From: an uncultured Ruthenibacterium sp.
Lineage (GTDB): Bacteria > Bacillota > Clostridia > Oscillospirales > Ruminococcaceae
Direction: 5' to 3'
Length of the DNA: 32,401 nt
Assembly (NCBI GenBank): GCA_944386555.1
Contig: CALXBN010000013.1
Span: 1 to 32,401 of the forward strand
Below, piece by piece: positions 14,389 to 20,416 of the stretch; the stretch's first letter is position 1; each line of letters opens with the position of its first letter. A model generated the notes under the pieces. The model was given only the letters and a program-made list of their open reading frames with translations, was not told where the DNA came from and ran no database searches. Both the position numbers and the translations under genes were made by a program.

Positions 14389-16146
14389 TCAGAACGTCAG
14401 TTCGGCATTGATTCGCCGCACGGTTTCGCCGTCCACCTTGCACAGGGCCCGGTCATAAGTGAACAGGCCATTCACTTCTCCCTCTACATCGGTCAGCTGC
14501 GTATATACAACAGCACACAACCCGGCCCGAAGCAGCGGCAGTACCTGCCGCCGGTGCAGCTTGCGGTAAGCCGCCGTCAGGCGCACACTGTCCTTGAACA
14601 TCACATAACCGAAACTGTTCTGCTCACTCCACACATGACCTGGCACCACCTGGCTGTAGCCGCCGTATTCCGTGACGGCAAAAGCCCGTTCCTCGCCTTC
14701 GGCACAGCGGGGCGGGCGCAAGGGAAGAATATATCGGTGCCGGCTGAGCAAATCTCCCGCGCCCTGGTCATGCCAGCCGCTGGCATGATCCACCGGGCGA
14801 GTCGGATCCATCTGCCGAACGGCCGCAGCAATGCGGGCGGCGTCAAACTGTCCCCAGCCCTCATTGAAAGGCACCCACAGGCAGATACAGGGCGCATTGT
14901 ACAGCGCAGCAACCATCTCCGCCAACTGGCGTTCCTGTGCGGCACGGCCCGCCGGGGTGCGCCGCACGGCGCGCTCCACACGGCCCTCCGGCAGCTGCCG
15001 GCCCAGATTGGGCGCGGCCACATGTACCCAAAAGTCGGTGCAGGTGCCGCCGCTGGGCATATCCTGCCACACCAGCATACCCAGGCGGTCACAGTGGTAA
15101 TACCAGCGTGCCGGTTCCACCTTGATGTGCTTGCGCAACATATTAAAGCCCAGGGATTTGGCATTTTCGATATCCAGGCACAGCGCAGTATCCGTAGGCG
15201 CTGTATACAAACCGTCGGGCCAGTAGCCCTGATCCAGCAGGCCCTTCTGGAAGTAAGGCCTGCCATTCAGCAGCAGGCACGGCCGGCCGGAAGGCCCCGG
15301 CCCGATGCCAAAGGTCCGAAGGGCAAAATAGCTCTCGGCACGGTCCTCGCCTGCGGCAATCTTTACCCGATACAAGAATGGATGCTCCGGCGTCCAGTGT
15401 TTCGGCTCCGGCAATGCAAGCACGGCCCGACCGGCAACGGCAGCGCATGCCACCGGCTGTTCTCCCTCCAGCACCGTCAGCTCCACGGGGACCTCACAGT
15501 CCGCCTCTACGGTCACGCTGTCCAGGGCAGGGGTAAACCGCAGGCCCCGCAGATATACCCGGGGCACCTGCTCCAGCCATACGGTCTGCCAGATACCCGA
15601 GACGCCAGTATACCAGATCCCTTTGGGATGCAGCACCTGCTTTCCCCGGGGCATATCGGCGGCATCGGTCGGGTCTGCTGCGCACACACACAATTCATTT
15701 TCTCCCTCTTGCAGCAAGTCCGTTATTTCAAAGGAAAAGGGGCAGAATCCTCCTTCATGGCGGCCGGCCTCCGCACCGTTCACATAGACGATACAGGCAT
15801 AGTCCACTGCGCCGAAATGCAGCAGCGTACGCTTGCCGGTGTCGTAATGATCCACCGAAAAAGCTCTTCGGTAAACCATCAGCGTTTGCGGCCCCACCGG
15901 ACGGCCCGCACCGGACAGAACGCTTTCGAAGCAAAACGGCACCAGAATGCGCCCCACATATGCGTCGGGCGCCCGCCATGGGTACGGTGCACCCGCTGAA
16001 AAAGCCTGCCAAAAGGCCGCAGCATCCTGCAGAGTATACTCCCACCAGCCGTTCAGGTTCTGCCAGGCAGCCCGGCGCAGCTGTGGGCGCGGATATTCGT
16101 TTAGCGGGATGTCTCCGGGCGTGAACCGGGTAAACAGGTCTGCCAT
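14389..16146 (-). CDS. Glycoside hydrolase family 2 protein (beta-galactosidase/beta-glucuronidase type)
   Basis: A 585-residue GH2 enzyme with the usual order: N-terminal sugar-binding jelly roll (about 10-190, with GAVDYACIVYVNGAEAGRHEGG), Ig-like domain (about 190-285) and TIM barrel. The acid/base is E429 in WVPFNEGWG and the nucleophile is E493 in AVTEYGGYS. YTQLTDVEGEVNGLFTYDR near the C-terminus is typical of a poorly characterised GH2 subgroup. There is no signal peptide, so it acts on sugars that have entered the cell. The ATG at 16146 is preceded by AAAGG 11 bases away. No transporter or regulator for a glycan lies beside it; its neighbours are repair genes, so the operon tells nothing of the substrate. 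Confidence 0.93.
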   Translation of the reverse strand: MADLFTRFTPGDIPLNEYPRPQLRRAAWQNLNGWWEYTLQDAAAFWQAFSAGAPYPWRAPDAYVGRILVPFCFESVLSGAGRPVGPQTLMVYRRAFSVDHYDTGKRTLLHFGAVDYACIVYVNGAEAGRHEGGFCPFSFEITDLLQEGENELCVCAADPTDAADMPRGKQVLHPKGIWYTGVSGIWQTVWLEQVPRVYLRGLRFTPALDSVTVEADCEVPVELTVLEGEQPVACAAVAGRAVLALPEPKHWTPEHPFLYRVKIAAGEDRAESYFALRTFGIGPGPSGRPCLLLNGRPYFQKGLLDQGYWPDGLYTAPTDTALCLDIENAKSLGFNMLRKHIKVEPARWYYHCDRLGMLVWQDMPSGGTCTDFWVHVAAPNLGRQLPEGRVERAVRRTPAGRAAQERQLAEMVAALYNAPCICLWVPFNEGWGQFDAARIAAAVRQMDPTRPVDHASGWHDQGAGDLLSRHRYILPLRPPRCAEGEERAFAVTEYGGYSQVVPGHVWSEQNSFGYVMFKDSVRLTAAYRKLHRRQVLPLLRAGLCAVVYTQLTDVEGEVNGLFTYDRALCKVDGETVRRINAELTF

Positions 16147-16211
16147 ACAAACACTTGCCTTTCTTCGGCGGCTCCAGCATGCCTCTTTTGCCATACGCAT
16201 CCTGTATGCCT

Positions 16212-17042
16212 TTACACTTCAAAGCTTCGCAGCAAAGCGATCTCCGCCGCCCAGCCTGCATCATCGTTGGGTGTCTCCAGTACCATGGGCAGCCCTGCCA
16301 GGGCCGGATGGCGCACAATACGCCGGAAAGCCTCGGCGCCGATATGCCCCTCGCCGATGCGGGCGTGACGGTCTTTGCGGGCACCCAAGGGGTTCATGCT
16401 GTCGTTCACGTGCAGTGCCTTCAGCCGGGACAGGCCAATGACACGGTCAAACTGAACCAGCACTCCGTCCAAATCATTGACGATGTCATACCCGGCGTCC
16501 CACACATGACAGGTGTCCAAGCACACACCCAGCTTTTCACTGTATTCCACGCGGTCGATGATGGCGCGCAGTTCCTCAAAGCTGCGGCCTACCTCGCTGC
16601 CCTTGCCCGCCATGGTTTCCACAAGCACCGTGGTATGCACTTCTTCCGTAAGCACAGCATTCAGCTGTGCCGCAATCAGTTCGATGCCCGCCTCAGCACC
16701 CTGGCCTACATGGCTGCCCGGATGAAAATTATAATACTGGCCGGGCAGATGTTCCAACCGCTGCAGATCCTCCGCCATAGCGCGCAGCGCAAACTCCCGG
16801 GTGACCTCCACGGCGGCGCAGGCGTTCATAGTATAGGGCGCATGGGCCACCACCGGCCCGAAGGCATGCCGGCGCAGATAATCGCCACATGCGGCCATAT
16901 CATCCGGATCCACAGCTTTGGCTGCTCCGCCCCGGGGGTTGCGGGTGAAAAAGGCAAAAGTATTGGCCCCCAGCTTTTCCGCCTGACGGCACATAGCCAG
17001 ATAACCTTTGGAAGATGAAAGATGACTGCCGATATAACGCAT
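16212..17042 (-). CDS. nfo: Deoxyribonuclease IV (AP endonuclease, Nfo)
   Basis: A 276-residue TIM-barrel zinc enzyme that cuts DNA 5' of abasic sites in base excision repair. The metal ligands are in place: H67 (VAHAPY), H107 and H111 (NFHPGSH), E142 (VETMAGKGSE), D176 and H179 (CLDTCHVWDAGYD), HVNDS, and DRHARIGEGHIG near residues 225-236. Length is normal. AAAGGAG lies six bases before the ATG. TATAAA at 17065-17070 (minus strand) may be its -10, without a good -35. It is divergent from an AlkD-like gene 72 bases away, so two base-repair genes share a control region. GH2 and the helicase follow. Confidence 0.97.
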   Translation of the reverse strand: MRYIGSHLSSSKGYLAMCRQAEKLGANTFAFFTRNPRGGAAKAVDPDDMAACGDYLRRHAFGPVVAHAPYTMNACAAVEVTREFALRAMAEDLQRLEHLPGQYYNFHPGSHVGQGAEAGIELIAAQLNAVLTEEVHTTVLVETMAGKGSEVGRSFEELRAIIDRVEYSEKLGVCLDTCHVWDAGYDIVNDLDGVLVQFDRVIGLSRLKALHVNDSMNPLGARKDRHARIGEGHIGAEAFRRIVRHPALAGLPMVLETPNDDAGWAAEIALLRSFEV

Positions 17043-17114
17043 AGCCTTCTCCTTTCCGATTTCATTTATATGTGCTAAAATAAATCCATAATTCTCTGCT
17101 CGGGATGTGATACA

Positions 17115-17867
17115 ATGGATGCCGAAATGCTGCGCGCCGAACTGGACAGGCTGGCCGAACCTGGCTACCGGGATTTTCAGAAAGCGCTGATGCCTGACTC
17201 CCGGCTGCCTCTGTTGGGGGTGCGGCTGCCGGCACTGCGCCGCCTGGCGCGAAAGCTAGTCAAAACCCGGGGGGCCGGTGCCCTGGCCCTGCCCGGGCAC
17301 GACACTTTCGAAGAAGTGATGCTGCGGGGTATGATGATCGGCTGCCTGTACCCCAGCCTGCCGGCAGCCCATGTGCTGGGGCTGGCGGCGGCGTTTTTGG
17401 ACGAGATCGACTCCTGGGCCCTGTGCGACAGTTTCTGTGCCGGGCTGCGCCCGCTGGCCAAAGGCCAGCCGGCGCGGCTGTTCGCCTTTGCCGTTGGCCG
17501 CTTGGACGACCCACGCCCCTACGCAGTGCGCTTCGGCGTGGTGACACTGCTGGATTTTTATTTGGATGAAGTGCATCTGCCCCAGGTGCTGGCACAGCTG
17601 CGAGGCGTGCAGAACAGCCATTTTTATGTCAAAATGGCCCTGGCCTGGGCGCTGTCCATGTGCTGTGCCGCCGCACCGGAACCTGCGTTGGCAGCGCTGC
17701 GGCAATGGCCGGACGAGTGGGTACGGCGCAAGGCCGTACAGAAAATACGGGAATCCCGGCAGATTTCCCCGGCCATCAAAGCGCAGGCACGGGCACTGCT
17801 TGCTGCACCCGCTGCACCCGGCAGTGTCCAACTCAGCGCCCGGAATAATCCCGTGCGCCGTAAATAG
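17115..17867 (+). CDS. DNA alkylation repair protein (AlkD-like HEAT-repeat)
   Basis: A 250-residue all-helical protein of the AlkD family (PF08713), which removes bulky or cationic alkyl purines by a HEAT-repeat scaffold without base flipping. Family phrases are DFQKALMP (residues 19-26), IDSWALCDSFC, PYAVRFGVVTLLDFYLD, YVKMALAWALS and VRRKAVQKIRESRQIS. The last 25 residues are Ala/Pro-rich and overlap the end of the yggS gene on the other strand. The ATG at 17115 has only a weak upstream GGGATG; an extended -10 (TGATACAAT) overlaps the start, which could give a very short leader, or the ATG at 17127 may be the true start. Pairing with nfo suggests a joint role in alkylated-base repair. Confidence 0.88.
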   Translation: MDAEMLRAELDRLAEPGYRDFQKALMPDSRLPLLGVRLPALRRLARKLVKTRGAGALALPGHDTFEEVMLRGMMIGCLYPSLPAAHVLGLAAAFLDEIDSWALCDSFCAGLRPLAKGQPARLFAFAVGRLDDPRPYAVRFGVVTLLDFYLDEVHLPQVLAQLRGVQNSHFYVKMALAWALSMCCAAAPEPALAALRQWPDEWVRRKAVQKIRESRQISPAIKAQARALLAAPAAPGSVQLSARNNPVRRK

Positions 17868-18543
17868 CCGTGCCTACCCGCACAATGGTCGCTCCCTCAA
17901 GGATGGCGTTTTCATAATCGGCGCTCATTCCCATGGAAAGTTCATCCGCCCGGACATTGGCGTAGCCGTACTCGTTTACACGACAGGCCAGCCGGCGCAT
18001 CTGGGCAAAGTAGCGGCGGTTCTGCTCGTTGGATTCCAGAACCGGCGGGATGGTCATCAGCCCCAGCACACGGATATGGGCCTGGGCTGCGCACAGCTCC
18101 GCCAGAGCATCCAAGCCGTCGGGCGCCACACCGCTCTTGGAATCCTCACCGCCGATGTTCACCTCCAGGAAAATATCCTGCACCAGGCCCTTTTTGGCCG
18201 CTTCTTTTTCTACGGCGGCCAGCAGGCGGGCAGAGTCCACCGATTGGATCACGCGGGCAACCCCCACCACCTGCCGCACCTTATTGGTCTGCAGATGGCC
18301 GATAAAATGCAGCGGTTTTTCCAGATAAGCACCGGCAGCGTGCTTCTCCACCAGCTCCTGCACACGGTTTTCCCCGAACAGGTCGATTGCCAGTTCGGCG
18401 GACAGGCGCACGGTGTCGGCATCCTGGGTTTTACTGGCGGCGCACAGCTTCACACTGCCTGGCGCCCGGCCTGCGGCGCGCTCGGCCGCGGCCATTTTTT
18501 CACGGATCTGTGCAATATTTTCATTGAGCTTCTGACGTGTCAT
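17833..18543 (-). CDS. yggS: YggS/PLPBP family pyridoxal phosphate homeostasis protein
   Basis: A 236-residue TIM-barrel protein like the N-terminal domain of alanine racemase. It binds PLP but has no known catalytic activity, and it keeps vitamin B6 and amino acid pools in balance. K38 in CAASKTQ is the PLP lysine; GENRVQEL, HFIGHLQTNKV and SMGMSADYENAI with VRVGTAIYG complete the family pattern. The ATG at 18543 overlaps the stop of the ywlG-like gene (ATGA). In Firmicutes yggS usually lies next to sepF and division genes; here it does not. Its last 35 bases overlap the end of the AlkD-like gene, which comes from the opposite direction. Confidence 0.95.
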   Translation of the reverse strand: MTRQKLNENIAQIREKMAAAERAAGRAPGSVKLCAASKTQDADTVRLSAELAIDLFGENRVQELVEKHAAGAYLEKPLHFIGHLQTNKVRQVVGVARVIQSVDSARLLAAVEKEAAKKGLVQDIFLEVNIGGEDSKSGVAPDGLDALAELCAAQAHIRVLGLMTIPPVLESNEQNRRYFAQMRRLACRVNEYGYANVRADELSMGMSADYENAILEGATIVRVGTAIYGARDYSGR

Positions 18544-19094
18544 CGCAATTCCTCCTCCGGCTGATAAACGGCGCGGGCGCCGCCGATAAATTTGGGCCGC
18601 GTACGGGCACAGACCAGATTGGCCTGGCCGATGCACCGGATGCTCAAACGAACCGGGACCGCCACCCGCTGCAGGTGCATCCCGATCAGCGTGTCGCCGA
18701 TGTCCATGCCGGCCTGGGCACGGACGGTCTCTACCGCCACAGGGTCTGCGGCGTGCTGCCAGAATGTAGTGGCAAAGCTGCCGCCCGCGTGCGGCTGCGG
18801 CAGCACATTCACCACTTCCATCTCCGGGCGCAGGGCTGCGCGCTCCACAATCAGGGCGCGATTCAAATGCTCGCAGCACTGGGCGGCCAGAAAAATGCCC
18901 GCCCGTTCCAGCACAGGGGCAATGCCCTCATAAATGGCGGACGCGGCCTCCATGCTGGAACCTTTTCCGATGCGTGCACCCATCACCTCACTGGACGAAC
19001 AGCCTACCACCAAAATGTCCCCGGGATGCATTTTTGCCGCGGCAATCAGCTCCTGCGCCGCTTGCCGCGCCTGACGTTTGATTTCTTCCATCAT
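18540..19094 (-). CDS. ywlG: TIGR01440/UPF0340 family protein (YwlG-like)
   Basis: A 184-residue protein of the UPF0340 family. Characteristic phrases are LVVGCSSSEVMGARIGKGSS (about residues 28-47), QCCEHLNRALIVER (about 71-84) and PQPHAGGSFATTFW (about 98-111). The fold is thiolase-like by family knowledge; the function is unknown. Two adjacent ATGs (19094, 19091) can start it. The Shine-Dalgarno AAAGGCAGG lies inside the 3' arm of a long hairpin (19100-19145), and an extended -10 promoter lies in the hairpin loop. It is followed by yggS with a four-base overlap and preceded by the DUF4203 gene. Confidence 0.92.
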   Translation of the reverse strand: MMEEIKRQARQAAQELIAAAKMHPGDILVVGCSSSEVMGARIGKGSSMEAASAIYEGIAPVLERAGIFLAAQCCEHLNRALIVERAALRPEMEVVNVLPQPHAGGSFATTFWQHAADPVAVETVRAQAGMDIGDTLIGMHLQRVAVPVRLSIRCIGQANLVCARTRPKFIGGARAVYQPEEELR

Positions 19095-19099
19095 AAAGC

Positions 19100-19145
19100 A
19101 AAGCCTGCCTTTCGTGCCTTCAGTATAGCACAAACGGCAGGCTTT
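19100..19145 (-). promoter_or_regulatory. Long hairpin covering the ribosome binding site of the ywlG-like gene
   Basis: On the minus strand AAAGCCTGCC (19145-19136) pairs perfectly with GGCAGGCTTT (19109-19100); after one mismatch a further seven pairs (19134-19128 with 19117-19111, one of them G-U on this strand) continue the stem to a ten-base loop. The G-U pair would be a C-A mismatch on the plus strand, so the stem favours minus-strand RNA. It is followed by GCTTTATG, and AAAGG in the 3' arm is the likely ribosome binding site. Confidence 0.6.
19122..19130 (-). promoter_or_regulatory. Extended -10 promoter of the ywlG-like gene
   Basis: TGCTATACT on the minus strand, without a good -35. 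Transcription would begin near 19115, inside the hairpin, so RNA from this promoter carries only the 3' arm and leaves the ribosome binding site free. Confidence 0.45.
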
Positions 19146-19208
19146 TGCATCACCGGGTTTTACAAACGGCTTTCATTCAACGGCCTCTCCGGCGTATGCC
19201 GCCGGGAT

Positions 19209-19775
19209 TTACTGTGACAGCTCAGACCAGCTGGCGCGGGTTTGATGCAGCATTCCCGCAACAGCCAAAAACAGGCAGCCCAGCAAGATGGTGGTGGGGG
19301 TTGCCGGGTAGCGCTGGATCAGCGGCTGCAAAATCTCCATGTTCTGCAGCACCTGGGCCAGGGCGATGCAGCTGCCAAACGAAGTGGTCACAATGATCGC
19401 CGTGCGGGTAAATTTTACTGTCAGCACGCCGGCCACTGCACCCGCAACGGCCGCCACCGGCAGCGCCAGCTGGCTGCCGTTCAGCAGAAGGTACGCCACC
19501 GAGAACACCACGCCGCCGCCGAACAGGAACATCCCCGCCAGATACAGCTTATACGCCAGCAAAGCCAGCACCACGCCCAGCACCGCACCGCCTGCAATGA
19601 CCGGCCAAACTGCCGTCTGCGGCACAAACTGAGCCGTCAGCAGCATACCCAACAGGCCGCCGATCACAAACCCCCACAGGGACATCCAAATTTTGCGCAG
19701 CCGATAACCGTAAAAACAATTGGCCAATGCCAAAGCGACTGTTACGGCCGCGGTGATGACAGAGGACACCATCAT
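19209..19775 (-). CDS. DUF4203-like multi-pass membrane protein
   Basis: A 188-residue very hydrophobic protein with about seven membrane helices. Its start (ANCFYGYRLRKIWMSLWGFVIGGLLG split over the first two helices) has the F-x-G-x-R-x-x-K ... G-F-x-x-G pattern of the DUF4203/TMEM198-like family. No enzymatic or transport role is known for bacterial members. AAGGAAGGA stands before the two adjacent ATGs (19775, 19772). It begins 56 bases after coaD and is probably read from the coaD promoter. A 6-bp hairpin (19189-19205, CCGGCG/CGCCGG) follows the stop by four bases. Confidence 0.8.
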   Translation of the reverse strand: MMVSSVITAAVTVALALANCFYGYRLRKIWMSLWGFVIGGLLGMLLTAQFVPQTAVWPVIAGGAVLGVVLALLAYKLYLAGMFLFGGGVVFSVAYLLLNGSQLALPVAAVAGAVAGVLTVKFTRTAIIVTTSFGSCIALAQVLQNMEILQPLIQRYPATPTTILLGCLFLAVAGMLHQTRASWSELSQ

Positions 19776-19831
19776 GAATCCTTCCTTCCTTTGTCTGATT
19801 CTCTGCAAAGCCGGTTTATTTGCGTCTGCAT

Positions 19832-20326
19832 TCAGTCGGGTGCACGGCGCAGGCGCGCGGCAATTTCCTGCTTCAGCTGCGGGCACACAAATTCTGAAAT
19901 ATCTCCGCCGAAGGCGGCCACCTGACGCACCATGCTGGATGAGAGGTACATATACCGGATATCCGTAGTAAAAAACAATGTTTCCAGCTCCGGATACAGC
20001 TTTTTGTTGGTCAGCGCCATTTGAAATTCATATTCAAAGTCCGACATGGCGCGCAGGCCTTTGACCAGCCAGCGCGCGCCGGTATTTTTGGCATATTCCG
20101 CCAACAGGCCGTTGTCGCTGTCCACCCGTACATTGTCCAGCCCTTCCGTGGCCCGGCGCGCCATATCCACACGCTCTGCCGCCGTAAAGGTTGTGTGTTT
20201 TTCGTAGTTGACCGACACAAGCACAACCACTTCGTCGAACAGCGCTGCCGAGCGCCGAATGATGTCCAAATGGCCCAAGGTAATGGGATCAAAACTGCCG
20301 GGGCAGATCGCAATACGCTTTTCCAT
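19832..20326 (-). CDS. coaD: Phosphopantetheine adenylyltransferase
   Basis: A 164-residue nucleotidyltransferase for the fourth step of coenzyme A synthesis (ATP plus 4'-phosphopantetheine to dephospho-CoA). The nucleotide motif is GSFDPITLGH (10-19, with the T-x-G-H signature), and KGLRAMSDFEYEFQMALTN and MYLSSSMVRQVAAFGGDI are the substrate and ISSS-like motifs. Length is normal. AAAGGAG lies eight bases before the ATG at 20326; a longer frame to 20377 lacks a ribosome binding site. A near-ideal promoter is at 20376-20404. In many Firmicutes coaD follows rsmD and precedes ylbJ; here a YlbJ-like gene is present but about 10 kb away. Confidence 0.97.
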   Translation of the reverse strand: MEKRIAICPGSFDPITLGHLDIIRRSAALFDEVVVLVSVNYEKHTTFTAAERVDMARRATEGLDNVRVDSDNGLLAEYAKNTGARWLVKGLRAMSDFEYEFQMALTNKKLYPELETLFFTTDIRYMYLSSSMVRQVAAFGGDISEFVCPQLKQEIAARLRRAPD

Positions 20327-20375
20327 GCTTCCCTCTCCTTTGCAGCAGCCCGCATGCCGGGCCGAACTGAATCCC

Positions 20376-20404
20376 ATTATAACGTCTTTTTAGCTGTTTG
20401 GCAA
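20376..20404 (-). promoter_or_regulatory. sigma-A promoter of coaD
   Basis: Minus strand TTGCCA (20404-20399) and TATAAT (20381-20376), spacer 17 bases. It is the best consensus promoter in the window and probably drives coaD, the DUF4203 gene, ywlG and yggS. Confidence 0.8.
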
Positions 20405-20416
20405 TCTTTTCCCGCG

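Noticed and set aside
12815..15999. Open frames of 520 and 562 residues on the plus strand (12815-14377 and 14311-15999)
   Set aside because: They mirror the helicase and GH2 genes, whose motifs are clear on the minus strand.
17800..17825. Short direct repeat (gctgcaccc twice) in the AlkD tail
   Set aside because: Only two copies, within Ala/Pro codons; ordinary low-complexity coding sequence.
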